Program-made: the position numbers and the translations under genes
The notes under the pieces: generated by a model
The model's input: the letters and a program-made list of their open reading frames with translations, nothing else
Database searches by the model: none
What the model was told of the DNA's origin: nothing
DNA from: Paraburkholderia fynbosensis
Lineage (GTDB): Bacteria > Pseudomonadota > Gammaproteobacteria > Burkholderiales > Burkholderiaceae
DNA: 64,000 nucleotides
NCBI RefSeq assembly: GCF_902859935.1
Contig: NZ_CADIKI010000001.1
Span: forward strand, 186,001-250,000
Direction of reading: 5' to 3'
Part shown: one piece after another, positions 38,257 through 47,054 of the stretch
Layout of the letters: every line of letters starts with the position of its first letter
How positions within the stretch are numbered: position 1 is the stretch's first letter

Positions 38257-38645
38257 GTTTCGCCCGAAGGGTCGTTCGTGCCGAGGCGGCTCGCGAGCAC
38301 CGGTTGCGCGCGCGCCGCTGAAGCGCCAGAGGCGAGCGCCCCGCGCGCTGCGCAATGCAGCCGGCCGGGCCATTATCGACGTGAACGCAAGATATTTCAA
38401 CGCGACCGCAAGATGCGCTCGCCCACATAAAAATGACTTTTTTATTGTTATTGGATGTTTTTTCGGCGGCTCGTGCGTCTATGATGGAAACAGATGTGCT
38501 GGGATGCGAAAGCGCGCGGCGAGGCGGTTCGGCATGATTCGTGCGGGAGGCGATGAGGCGGCAAAGGCGTCGATTCATCGTGAATCCGACCTTGTCGTAT
38601 GCTATAAAAGATCGACGTGCGGCGCGCGAAGCCGGGAGTTGTCGC
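38257..38645. other. divergent regulatory region with AT-rich patch
   Basis: About 390 bp between the membrane kinase gene (minus) and the hypothetical gene (plus). At 38428-38463 it holds a markedly AT-rich run unlike the GC-rich surroundings, which may be an UP element or a nucleoid-protein site. A TATAAA at 38603-38608 could be the -10 of the plus-strand gene. No gene is supported here. Confidence 0.45.
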
Positions 38646-39137
38646 ATGAGGACGCAGCGTTTCTTGCAATTCTTTTTCAGGCGAATTTTTATGTCCTTCC
38701 CGAAAAAGCGTAGACGCGCGAAGGTGGACGGCGATGAGTCGTTCCTCGCGGTACTGCGGCATTTCAAACCGTTCGGCCAGCTCGACACCAAGATTGCGCG
38801 TGCTCGTGCACAAGACGAGCCGGTGTTGTATGCCCATGTGTTGCCCGGGCTCGACGTGCTCCTGTGCAGCGTGCGCGGCGCGCAACCGCCCTATCCGGCG
38901 GCCGCCGAATTGAGGCGACGCTGCATCGAATCCATCACCAATGCATTGGAACAGCCGCTCGACGGGCTCGAGAACGGCGGGTACTGGTACGAGGCGGACG
39001 GCTTCGGCTTCCTTGTCTTCGCCAGCCGCGCGCGCGGCAAGATTCTCACGGAATTCGGCGCTACGCGAGTCGGTTCGCGGCGAGGTGTGCGTCGGCAGGA
39101 TGCCGCGGGCGATGCCACACCGCGCTCGCTCCGGTAG
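38646..39137 (+). CDS. hypothetical protein, family not recognised
   Basis: Two in-frame starts are possible. ATG 38646 follows GGGAG at good spacing and gives 163 residues with an aromatic basic N terminus (MRTQRFLQFFFRRIF). ATG 38691 gives 148 residues starting MSFPKKRRRAKVDGDESF and has only a weak site. The body looks like one alpha/beta domain (VLPGLDVLLCSVRG, LRRRCIESITNAL, GGYWYEADGFGFLVFASR) and ends in an Arg-rich tail. No catalytic motif is seen. It is divergent from the signalling cluster. Confidence 0.65.
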   Translation: MRTQRFLQFFFRRIFMSFPKKRRRAKVDGDESFLAVLRHFKPFGQLDTKIARARAQDEPVLYAHVLPGLDVLLCSVRGAQPPYPAAAELRRRCIESITNALEQPLDGLENGGYWYEADGFGFLVFASRARGKILTEFGATRVGSRRGVRRQDAAGDATPRSLR

Positions 39138-39185
39138 AGACGTTGCGATAGCCCCAGCGGTTCATTCCTGCACTTGCCGCATCCG

Positions 39186-39218
39186 GCAGCGCCACCGGTG
39201 TGATCCGGGTGGCGCTGC
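39186..39218. terminator. perfect 11-bp inverted repeat, terminator-like
   Basis: GCAGCGCCACC pairs with GGTGGCGCTGC across an 11-base loop, between two converging genes. It lacks a clean T run, so it may be a Rho-assisted or structural end rather than a classic terminator. Confidence 0.45.
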
Positions 39219-39298
39219 ATCCCCTCTCTTCAGTTGAACTTGCCATGTCAGGCACCGCGTTGACCGCGTGCGCCCCATAGGCGGCGTGCCGCTGTCCG

Positions 39299-39433
39299 TT
39301 ACTCCGGGATAGATTCGTCGGCGTGGCCGCGCGGAGGCGGCACGCTGATCAGCCACAGGAAGATGAACGACAGGCCGCCGCCGACGCTCCAGCTCAGCCA
39401 GTCCGCGGGCAGTACCGGCAGCATGGAAAACAT
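39299..39433 (-). CDS. 44-residue single-span membrane protein, coupled to the AsmA gene
   Basis: Reads MFSMLPVLPADWLSWSVGGG, then LSFIFLWLISVPPPRGHADE and SIPE. The Trp/Leu/Phe stretch (about 12-34) is one likely transmembrane helix with a Pro/charged tail. Its ATG shares a base with the TGA stop of the upstream AsmA-family gene (TGATG), and AGGGGAG lies just before it, so translation should be coupled. It was too short for automatic calling. No family is recognised; it may modify or anchor the AsmA-like protein. Confidence 0.68.
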   Translation of the reverse strand: MFSMLPVLPADWLSWSVGGGLSFIFLWLISVPPPRGHADESIPE

Positions 39434-41907
39434 CAGCTCCCCTTATATTCGGCCGCGCTCGCCGGTGACATGACAGCGGGCTTTCGATTCACCGCGGCGG
39501 GAGACGATGCACCGCCCACGGACTTGTTGACCGGCGCGCCTTCCAGAGACAGCGGCGCCTTGGGCTTCTGCTTGACGCCTGGCGGCGGCGCAGTCGGCGC
39601 CTGACGAACCTGCGACAGCAACTGCGCGCACGGCAGCGGCTTGTTGTTGCTAGGCGCGAGCAGCGGAATCAGCGCCGCGAACGGATTGATCAGGCCGAGC
39701 CCGATGGCCGCGCCGCCTCGCAGCGCGAGCGCCGCCGCATTCACGCCGACGTGCGGGTCCTTGAAGGTGCCCTTCGCGTACAGCGGCGAGCGCAGCGAAA
39801 ACACCCGGAAGCCCTTGGTATGTGGATGCACGCCAAGATCGAGCGTCTCGTCGCGCAGATTGACGGTGCCGTCGATGTTGATCACCGCGTCGTCGGTATC
39901 GAGTGCGAATATGCGCGATTCGAGCACACCGTTGGTCGCGACGAAATCGGCGGCCGCGCAATTGATCTTCACGTCGCGATTGCCGAACAGTTTTTCATAC
40001 ACGACGTTCGCCACGTTCAGCCCCGCCGCTTCCATCAGCAGACGGCTCACCGTGCCCTCCGTCACCAGCGCCTTCAATTCTCCGTTTGAAGTGGCCGCGA
40101 GCGCCGCCGGCGAATTGCCGGTCGCCGTCAAGGCGGCGTCGCCGTTGATCTCGCCGAGCGCGTTCTGCATCGTCTTGAAGTTCGGGAACAACTGCTTGAG
40201 CTTCAGATGCCGCGCCGAGGTCGAGAAGCGCCCTTTCAGCGGCACCGCGCTGCCGTCCAGATGGATGTCCGATGCGAGCGAGCCGCCCGCCACGCCAAAT
40301 TTCAACGGCTCCAGCGAGAGGACCCCATCGGTCATCACGACATGCGTGTACAGGTCCGTAATCGGCAGGTCCGTCGTCTTGACGATGCGCCGGCCGGTGA
40401 ACCTGACGTCGGCGTCGATCGCCTTCCAGCGATCGGTGCGGAATTCCTCGACCGGCAGCGCGCGGCCGCTCGGCTGCGCCTTCGCATCGCCGCGTTTGGC
40501 CTTGCTCGCGTTCGAATCCGCGCCGATCACCGGTGCCAGATCCGAGAACTGCAGCAGATGCGACACCAGTTCGCCCTGCAGCAACGGACGCGGCTCGCGC
40601 GCCGTATAGGTCAACGAACCGTTCAGGTCGCTTCCGCCGACCCGGCCTGTAAAATTTTCATACTTGAAGACGTTGCCGCTCGACCTGAATTGACCGATTA
40701 GCCGGCCCTCGGTCGCGTACGGAGGGGTGTCGGGCAAGGTCACGCCCGTCAGCGAGTAGAGGCGCGCCATGCTGTTGCCTTGCAACCAGAGGCGCAGATC
40801 GACCGCCGCGAGATGCGCAGGATCGGTGATCGTGCCGACGAGGCCCACGTGCAGGTCGCCCGCCTTCACGTCGGCCTGCACGGGGAACGGCCGGTTCGCG
40901 TCCTGGAGCGCCAGCACGCCGCCCACCTTGCCGCTGCCCGCCACCGGCGTCTTGTTATAGGTGCCCTTGATGGTCCAGCCGATCGCATACGGCGGGACCT
41001 CCCGCTTCGCCCCTGCCGCTGCGTTCTGCTGTGCCTTCGTTTCGCTCGCCCCCGATGCGGCTGCGCTCTCACTGGCCACGCGCGAACCGCCGGCCGTCAG
41101 CGCGCCCGAGGCGCCCGTCGCCGCGCTTGCGCCCGATGCATCGATATCGGTCGCCGAGGCGCCCGAGGCGGCCGAGGCGGCTGCCGCCGATGCCGCCGCG
41201 GCCTCCGATGCCGCCTGCGCATTCGCCTGCGCGGTCAGCCTGCTCGCGCCCGTTTTGCCGATCGCCTGCGCGGACGCGCTGCGCGAGGCCGCCTCCTGCT
41301 GCTTGATCGCCTCACCGATCGGAATCGGCTGGCCGAGCGTGTCGATGACCATCTGCGCGTCGACTTTCTTCTGCTGGTCGGACAGCGCGATATTGCCCTT
41401 CGCAAACGCGATGTCGTGCAGATCGAGCTTCCATTCGGACGGCCCGGTCGATGCAGGCAATTTGAAAGTCCAGTTGTTGCGCCCGTCAAGCAGACGTTCG
41501 AGATCGACGGACGGATTGACGAGGTTGATCGCCGGAATCACGATGTCGTGCGCGAGCAGCGGCAGCACTTTGACCTGGAAATCGATTTCATCGAGCGTGG
41601 CGAAGTTCGGCTGTTTGGTCCAGTCGGGATTGCCCACCGTGATATTGGCCGCCGAGAAGCGCGGCCAGAGCACCCAGCCGCGCCAGCCGCTCTCGCCCAC
41701 CGGATGCCGCCAGCCCACCTTCAGGTCCCCGTTGATCGCGAACGGCCGGCCGATAGCTTGCGTGACCTTGTCGTTGACATAAGGCCGGGCGCGATTCCAG
41801 TCGAAGGTCAAAATAAAAATGATCAGCGCGATAATCAGAAGGACGATGGTCGCCAGCAGCCAGGCGATGACTTTTCCGATTCGCCGTCCGATGCTCGACA
41901 CTGCCAT
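39433..41907 (-). CDS. AsmA-family envelope protein with Ala/Ser-rich insert
   Basis: An 824-residue protein with one N-terminal transmembrane helix (about 13-35, IAWLLATIVLLIIALIIFIL) and a long periplasmic body. The opening after the helix, FDWNRARPYVNDKVTQAIGRPFAINGDLKVGW, and the C-terminal beta-rich part (INIDGTVNLRDETLDLGVHP) mark the AsmA/TamB-like group thought to move or organise lipids between membranes. Residues 204-302 form a low-complexity Ala/Ser/Gly insert. The gene ends in a TGATG overlap with a 44-residue gene. The specific member (YhjG-like or other) is not certain. Confidence 0.88.
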   Translation of the reverse strand: MAVSSIGRRIGKVIAWLLATIVLLIIALIIFILTFDWNRARPYVNDKVTQAIGRPFAINGDLKVGWRHPVGESGWRGWVLWPRFSAANITVGNPDWTKQPNFATLDEIDFQVKVLPLLAHDIVIPAINLVNPSVDLERLLDGRNNWTFKLPASTGPSEWKLDLHDIAFAKGNIALSDQQKKVDAQMVIDTLGQPIPIGEAIKQQEAASRSASAQAIGKTGASRLTAQANAQAASEAAAASAAAASAASGASATDIDASGASAATGASGALTAGGSRVASESAAASGASETKAQQNAAAGAKREVPPYAIGWTIKGTYNKTPVAGSGKVGGVLALQDANRPFPVQADVKAGDLHVGLVGTITDPAHLAAVDLRLWLQGNSMARLYSLTGVTLPDTPPYATEGRLIGQFRSSGNVFKYENFTGRVGGSDLNGSLTYTAREPRPLLQGELVSHLLQFSDLAPVIGADSNASKAKRGDAKAQPSGRALPVEEFRTDRWKAIDADVRFTGRRIVKTTDLPITDLYTHVVMTDGVLSLEPLKFGVAGGSLASDIHLDGSAVPLKGRFSTSARHLKLKQLFPNFKTMQNALGEINGDAALTATGNSPAALAATSNGELKALVTEGTVSRLLMEAAGLNVANVVYEKLFGNRDVKINCAAADFVATNGVLESRIFALDTDDAVINIDGTVNLRDETLDLGVHPHTKGFRVFSLRSPLYAKGTFKDPHVGVNAAALALRGGAAIGLGLINPFAALIPLLAPSNNKPLPCAQLLSQVRQAPTAPPPGVKQKPKAPLSLEGAPVNKSVGGASSPAAVNRKPAVMSPASAAEYKGS

Positions 41908-42096
41908 TGCGAAGCTCCGTCATTGTTCTTCGTGATGGACCGGGCAGCAGATATCATGCCCGGCGCCTCGCGATGGATCGCGTTGTCGGTCGCGTTGTCG
42001 TTTTATCATGCTGCACCCCGCTACAGCGAATCGGCGGCACGGCGCGCCGCCTCGCAGGTGATCCAGGCCGCGGCACAACCCACTACGATCCAGCTT

Positions 42097-42810
42097 ATGA
42101 CCGATGTTCCCCTCGTCCTCGCCGACGGTATGGTCCGGCGTGATGCGCTGCGCGGCCAGACCCTGCTGCAGCCGACGACCTTCGCGCTGCACGCCGGCGA
42201 GCGGGTCGCGATCACCGGTGCGTCCGGCTCGGGCAAGAGCGTGTTGCTGCGCGCACTCGCCTTGCTCGATCCGCTCGATGCGGGACGCATGCTGTGGCAC
42301 GGTGCGGCGGTCGAGCGCACCGCGATTCCGCGTTACCGGCGCAACGTCGCCTATATCCGGCAGCGTCCCGCGCTGCTCGACGGCAGTGTCGAAGACAACC
42401 TGCGCTATCCGTTCGAATTGCGCGCCTATCGCGACGTGCGCTTCGATCGCGCGCGGGCGACTAGTCTCGCCACGCAGGCGGGCCGTGCCGACGATTTTCT
42501 CGACAAACGCGCGAGCGAACTGTCCGGCGGCGAAGCGCAGATCACCGCGTTGATCCGCGTGCTGCAACTCGCACCCGAGGTGCTGCTGCTCGACGAACCT
42601 ACCGCATCGCTCGACCCGGCGTCGTCGCTCGCGATCGAAGCTCTGGTGCGCGCGTGGTTCGACGCCGATCCCGGCCGTCATGCGTCGATCTGGGTATCGC
42701 ACGATTCGGCGCAAGCGGCGCGCATGAGCGAACGCCATCTGACGATGCGCGCCGGCACGCTCGACGAAATCACCGCGCCGATGTCCGCGCATCAGGAGCC
42801 CGCGCCATGA
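42097..42810 (+). CDS. fetA: ABC transporter ATP-binding protein, FetA/YbbL type
   Basis: ATPase of a two-part exporter linked in E. coli to iron efflux and oxidative-stress resistance. The 237 residues hold Walker A GASGSGKS at 41-48, signature LSGGEAQITALIR, Walker B VLLLDEPTASLDP and H-loop VSHDS. The ATG at 42097 has no strong ribosome-binding site; a longer open frame from 40780 is antisense to the AsmA gene. Its stop overlaps the start of the permease gene (ATGA), so the two are translated together. Confidence 0.9.
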   Translation: MTDVPLVLADGMVRRDALRGQTLLQPTTFALHAGERVAITGASGSGKSVLLRALALLDPLDAGRMLWHGAAVERTAIPRYRRNVAYIRQRPALLDGSVEDNLRYPFELRAYRDVRFDRARATSLATQAGRADDFLDKRASELSGGEAQITALIRVLQLAPEVLLLDEPTASLDPASSLAIEALVRAWFDADPGRHASIWVSHDSAQAARMSERHLTMRAGTLDEITAPMSAHQEPAP

Positions 42811-43613
42811 CATTGCAGAACCTGACTTTGTGGGACGTCGCGATCGCCGCGCTGCTGATCGTCGTCAACGGCGCGGTGTCGGTGGCGCTGAAGCTCGATC
42901 TTGAACGCAAGCTCGCGTGGGCCGCGCTGCGCACCGTGGTGCAACTGCTTGCGATCGGCTATGTGCTCGGCTGGGTATTCAGTTACGGCCGCTGGTACGT
43001 CGTGCTGCCGCTGATGATCGTGATGACGCTGATCGCCGGCTTCGCGGGCGCGGGGCGCGGCAGCCGTACCTATGCCGGGCAGCGCGCCGACAGCGTGCTG
43101 TCGATCTGGGTCAGTTCGTGGCTGGTGGCCGCGGTCGGTTTGTTCGTCGTAATCCGCATTCATCCCTGGTACGAACCGCAATATGCGATTCCGATTCTCG
43201 GAATGATCCTCGGCAATACGCTGACCGGCGTGTCGCTCGGCATCGAACGGATGACCGAGGAATTGACGGCGCGGCGCGATCGCGTCGAGATGGCGCTCGC
43301 GCTCGGCGCGACGCGCTGGGAAGCGGCGCAGGCCCCGGCGCAGCAGGCCGTGCGCGCAGGCATGATGCCGACGTTGAACCAGATGGCGGTGGTCGGCGTG
43401 GTGAGCCTGCCCGGCATGATGACGGGCCAGGTGCTGGCGGGGCAGTCGCCGCTGCAGGCGGTGCGCTATCAGATCGTCATTATGTTTCTGATCGCGGCGT
43501 CATCGTCGCTGGGGACCGTGGGCGCGGTGCTGCTGACATACCGGCGGCTATTTTCGGCGGAGCACCGGTTTTTGTCGGCGCGGCTGGTGGAGCGGGCGGT
43601 GAAGCGGCGGTGA
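42807..43613 (+). CDS. fetB: ABC transporter permease, FetB/YbbM (UPF0014) type
   Basis: Inner-membrane partner of FetA, 268 residues with about seven hydrophobic segments (for example LTLWDVAIAALLIVVNGAV, VVLPLMIVMTLIAGFAG, LSIWVSSWLVAAVGLFVVI, IVIMFLIAASSSLGTVGAVL). Family blocks LRTVVQLLAIGYVLGWVF and LNQMAVVGVVSLPGMMTGQV with LAG are clear. It overlaps fetA by four bases (ATGA). Substrate assignment to iron follows E. coli FetAB and is not proved here. Confidence 0.9.
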   Translation: MTLQNLTLWDVAIAALLIVVNGAVSVALKLDLERKLAWAALRTVVQLLAIGYVLGWVFSYGRWYVVLPLMIVMTLIAGFAGAGRGSRTYAGQRADSVLSIWVSSWLVAAVGLFVVIRIHPWYEPQYAIPILGMILGNTLTGVSLGIERMTEELTARRDRVEMALALGATRWEAAQAPAQQAVRAGMMPTLNQMAVVGVVSLPGMMTGQVLAGQSPLQAVRYQIVIMFLIAASSSLGTVGAVLLTYRRLFSAEHRFLSARLVERAVKRR

Positions 43614-43907
43614 GGGGTGGGCAGACGGGCCGTGCCTGGCGGCTGAGCAATGTCTCGCTCACCAACACAGCACGGCGGCTAGGCATGCTCAGTCAGTGCT
43701 AAACACCTCGTGACAAACTTCGCGCGAAGGCGCAGCGGCAGACATGCTCAGATTCGCTCGATACGCCCCGGCTAACTCGCTTGACGCCGCAGCGGCGCGC
43801 GAGGTTCACGTGGGGCGCCGAGGACATCGCCGTAAAGGGCCGCTCATCCACCCAGCGGCACACCTGCAGCGCGCCGCCGACGCCACCGCGATTCTCTTCA
43901 ACCGGGT

Positions 43908-44471
43908 TCAGCGCTTGGCGCTGACCGCCACTTCGGTGCCGTCGCTGAGCGTGAGCGTTTTCGTGCTGCCATTGACCGGCATCGTGAAGCGCAGAATCTG
44001 ACTCATGCGCACATCGTTCGGACACTTGAGCGTTTTTCCGCCGCTCGTCACGGTCTTCACACCGCGCGGCGTCTGCGCCTGGAAGTTCATCTGCACGCTC
44101 GCCGTGCCGTCGCTGCTGACGACCGGCGCAAAGCGGATCTGCGTCTGGCGGATCATCGCGCCGTTGGTGTCGACCGGCAGCGACGCATAGTTGGGACACG
44201 CATCCGTGCCGGCCACCGGGCCGCCCGGCGGCACGGTCTTCCACGTGAAGTCGTCGGTCTCGCCGGAGCGGATCGTGCGGGTTTCCTGTGAGTTGCCGAA
44301 CTGCTTCGACGTGACGCGAACCGTGTAGCGGATCGGACCGTCGAGCGCGGACTGGGACGTCACCGTGATCGGCGTGGCCGCGTGAGCCGCGGGCACGAGC
44401 ATGACGGGCGCGAGCGCGCAAGCGAGAGAAGCGACAACTGAAACGGCGGAGAGTTTGAAGCTGGAGCTCAT
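43908..44471 (-). CDS. secreted protein of unknown function
   Basis: The ATG at 44471 behind GAGGTGACAGT gives 187 residues. Residues 1-36 form a signal peptide (SSSFKLSAVSVVASLACALA ... AAHAATP). The mature part is beta-rich with two Cys (DACPNYASL, LKCPNDVRM) likely forming a periplasmic disulfide. There is no lipobox or enzyme motif. The upstream frame to 44576 is Arg rich and rejected. It is flanked by roughly 300-400 bp of non-coding DNA on both sides, so it is probably monocistronic. Confidence 0.78.
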   Translation of the reverse strand: MSSSFKLSAVSVVASLACALAPVMLVPAAHAATPITVTSQSALDGPIRYTVRVTSKQFGNSQETRTIRSGETDDFTWKTVPPGGPVAGTDACPNYASLPVDTNGAMIRQTQIRFAPVVSSDGTASVQMNFQAQTPRGVKTVTSGGKTLKCPNDVRMSQILRFTMPVNGSTKTLTLSDGTEVAVSAKR

Positions 44472-44855
44472 ACTGTCACCTCGTTGTTGTGCCGCTGCGC
44501 GCCCCGCTTCAACGCTACTGTCTGTGCTGCACCGCCGATTGAGGCGGTTGGTCCGGCGAACCGGCGCGCGAGACACGCAACTGTTTTCGCATGATGCACC
44601 GCCAGTCTAACGCCAAGCGCGGCGCCGCGCGCGCCGCATAGGCTCGGGTGTTAACCCGCTTGCAGGGACGCGTTTTCTGCGTGTGCAATCGGCGAAACGC
44701 CGGGATAGTGGGAGGTTCGGGCCGCCGCTTCGACCGCACCGTGCCGCCGCACATCCCATTGCGTTGTCTCGCATGATGCGCGGCAAATGAACATGGCCGG
44801 CGCACATCGCTGCCGCGCCGGCCCTATCGACCACACTATTCGCGCGCTGCGCGCC
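44472..44855. other. intergenic region, nothing identified
   Basis: About 380 GC-rich bp between two minus-strand genes. Short Arg/Ala-rich frames on both strands overlap each other and lack ribosome-binding sites. It must hold the secreted-protein promoter and the end of the oxidoreductase transcript. Confidence 0.4.
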
Positions 44856-45872
44856 TTAGAAGCCCGTGAGCACCAGCTTGCCGATCGCGCGCCCTTGTTC
44901 GAGCAGCCGATGCGCACGGCGCAGATTCGCCGCGTTGATCGTCCCGAGTTCTTCTCCGACGGTTGTGCGCAGCACACCCGCGTCGACGAGGCGCGCGACT
45001 TCGGTCAGCAGCTTGTGCTGTTCGATCATGTCGGGCGTGCCGAACATCGAACGGGTGAACATGAACTCCCAATGGAACGCGGCGCTTTTCGCCTTCAGCA
45101 GTTCGACCGGCACAGGGCTGCTGTTCTCGACGATCGTGCAAATGCCGCCTTGCGGCTTGATGATCTCCGCGGCTGCAGGGAAATTCTTGTCGGTGTCGTT
45201 GAACATCAGCACGTAATCGACCTGCTCGATGCCGAGCTTTTTCAACTGCGCGGGAATGTCGCCGAAGTGATCGACGATATGGTCCGCGCCCAGTTCGGTC
45301 GCCCATTTCGCCGATTCGGGACGCGACGCGGTCGCGATCACTTTCAGCTTCGCCAACTGCTTCGCCAGTTGAATGCCGATCGAGCCGACCCCGCCCGCGC
45401 CGCCGAAGATCAGCACCGTGCGGCCTTCGTCCGCGCCTTGCGGCGACACGCCGAGGCGGTCGAACAATGCTTCCCACGCGGTGATCGCGGTCAGCGGCAG
45501 CGCGGCCGCGTGCGTGAAATCGAGCGACGCCGGCTTGCGCCCGACGATCCGTTCGTCGACCAGATGGAACTCGCTGTTCGCGCCCGGCCGCGTGATGCTG
45601 CCCGCGTAGAACACCGGATCGCCGACCTTGAACAGCGTGACGTCCGGGCCGACTGCGGCGACCGTGCCGGCGGCATCCCAGCCGAGCACGCGCGGCGTCT
45701 TTTCGACGCTGTCTTTCGGCGCGCGCACCTTGGTGTCGACCGGATTGACGGAGATCGCCTCGACCTTCACCAGCAGGTCGCGCCCGGCGGCTTCGGGTGT
45801 CGGAATATCGACGTCGACCAGCGCTTCGGTTTGATCGATCGGCAAGTAACGGTAGAGACCGACGGCTTTCAT
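44856..45872 (-). CDS. zinc-type alcohol dehydrogenase-like / quinone oxidoreductase family protein
   Basis: Medium-chain NAD(P)H-dependent reductase of 338 residues. Start ATG 45872 follows AGGAG, giving MKAVGLYRYLPIDQTEAL. The N-terminal GroES-like domain contains VNPVDTKVRAP and GWDAAGTVAAVGPDV; the Rossmann loop is IFGGAGGVGSIGIQLAK (about 155-171). No structural or catalytic zinc ligands are apparent, so it fits the zinc-independent quinone oxidoreductase-like branch. It is divergent from a LysR gene 139 bp away, which probably controls it. Confidence 0.9.
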   Translation of the reverse strand: MKAVGLYRYLPIDQTEALVDVDIPTPEAAGRDLLVKVEAISVNPVDTKVRAPKDSVEKTPRVLGWDAAGTVAAVGPDVTLFKVGDPVFYAGSITRPGANSEFHLVDERIVGRKPASLDFTHAAALPLTAITAWEALFDRLGVSPQGADEGRTVLIFGGAGGVGSIGIQLAKQLAKLKVIATASRPESAKWATELGADHIVDHFGDIPAQLKKLGIEQVDYVLMFNDTDKNFPAAAEIIKPQGGICTIVENSSPVPVELLKAKSAAFHWEFMFTRSMFGTPDMIEQHKLLTEVARLVDAGVLRTTVGEELGTINAANLRRAHRLLEQGRAIGKLVLTGF

Positions 45873-45973
45873 GGAGACTCCTGTTCTGTCCGTTTCAATG
45901 AGATGGAGGACCGGCGAACCTTGCCGTCGATCCATGGGCGGCATCCTACGGCGATTCTTACTCTTCTAACACC

Positions 45974-45984
45974 GGCATAATGCC
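45974..45984. promoter_or_regulatory. palindromic candidate operator in oxidoreductase/lysR spacer
   Basis: GGCATAATGCC is a perfect 5-1-5 inverted repeat in the AT-rich part of the divergent spacer, 28 bp before the lysR-family start. The position suits LysR autoregulation. It lacks the longer T-N11-A form, so the assignment is tentative. Confidence 0.35.
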
Positions 45985-46011
45985 TTAAACATCTTTTTTA
46001 ATTTCCGAATA

Positions 46012-46965
46012 ATGACTCTTTCCGATCGCACCGCGCGATCCTCGTCCAGCGAACGGGAGCGGCTCGATCTGCTCGACGTCGCCCTGTTCGTGCGTGCCGC
46101 GCTGCTCGCCAACGTGTCGGCCGCCGGCCGCGAGTTCGGTTTGTCGGCGGCGGTCGCGAGCTCGCGGATCGCCCAACTGGAACGGCTCCTCGGCGCGCGC
46201 CTGCTGCACCGGACGACTCGCCGCATCAGTCTCACGCAGGACGGCGAAGTGTTCATGACACGCGCCGAAGCGCTCCTCGACGCGGCGGCCGCCGCGCGCG
46301 CGTCGGTGGGCCGTGCGCAAGCCGAGCCGCAGGGCCGGTTGCGGGTGTCGATGCCGTCGTCGTTTGGGCGGCAGCACGTGTCGCCGGTGATCAGCGAGTT
46401 TCTGCGCCGCCATCCCGGCGTCAGCGTCGATTTGCGGCTCACCGATCAACTGGTCGATCTCGTCGATGCGGGGATCGACGTGGCGATCCGCGTTGGCGTG
46501 CTGAAGGATTCGTCGCTGGTCGCGCGGCGCCTCGCGGTGAACCGGCGGGTGCTGTGCGCGGCGCCCGCCTATCTCGCCGCACACGGCATACCGCGTCACC
46601 CGTCAGATCTCGCGCGGCACGAATGCATGATTCTGTCGGACCAGCGCGACTGGGCCTTCGTTACGCCTGCCGGGCCGCTCGACGTGCGCGTGAGCGGACG
46701 GCTCGTCACCGACAACGGCGAGGTGATCCGCGATGCGCTGCTCGCAGGTTTCGGCATCGCGCTGAAATCGACGTGGGACGTGGCGCCCTATTTGCGCAGC
46801 GGCACCCTGGTCAGCGTGCTCGACGCCTATCCGCTCGCCGAGCAGGTGGCGATCTGGGCCGTGTATCCGAGCCGCGCGTTCGTGCCACCGAAGACGCTCG
46901 CGTTCATCGAGTTTTTGGCAGCGCATTTTGGCGATCCGCCTTATTGGGATGGTGAGGCTGAGTGA
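46012..46965 (+). CDS. LysR-family transcriptional regulator
   Basis: A 317-residue DNA-binding regulator. The N-terminal winged helix (about 20-80) reads LFVRAALLANVSAAGREFGL and SRIAQLERLLGARLLHRTTR. The effector-binding domain follows (GRLRVSMPSSFGRQHVSPVI, then VSVDLRLTDQLVDLVDAGID). The overall pattern is of the CrbS/AaeR-like LysR subgroup common in Burkholderiales. It is divergent from the oxidoreductase gene, its likely target. Confidence 0.92.
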   Translation: MTLSDRTARSSSSERERLDLLDVALFVRAALLANVSAAGREFGLSAAVASSRIAQLERLLGARLLHRTTRRISLTQDGEVFMTRAEALLDAAAAARASVGRAQAEPQGRLRVSMPSSFGRQHVSPVISEFLRRHPGVSVDLRLTDQLVDLVDAGIDVAIRVGVLKDSSLVARRLAVNRRVLCAAPAYLAAHGIPRHPSDLARHECMILSDQRDWAFVTPAGPLDVRVSGRLVTDNGEVIRDALLAGFGIALKSTWDVAPYLRSGTLVSVLDAYPLAEQVAIWAVYPSRAFVPPKTLAFIEFLAAHFGDPPYWDGEAE

Positions 46966-47054
46966 GATTGGGTTCGAGCTGGCTTGAGCCGAACCAGCGG
47001 CAACACCGCGCCCGATTCCACCCACCCGTCCACCGGCGCTCCACGTCCTCTCCA

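Noticed and set aside
40780..42096. N-terminal extension of the fetA frame across the AsmA gene
   Set aside because: The extra 439 residues are antisense noise; ABC homology begins right after ATG 42097.
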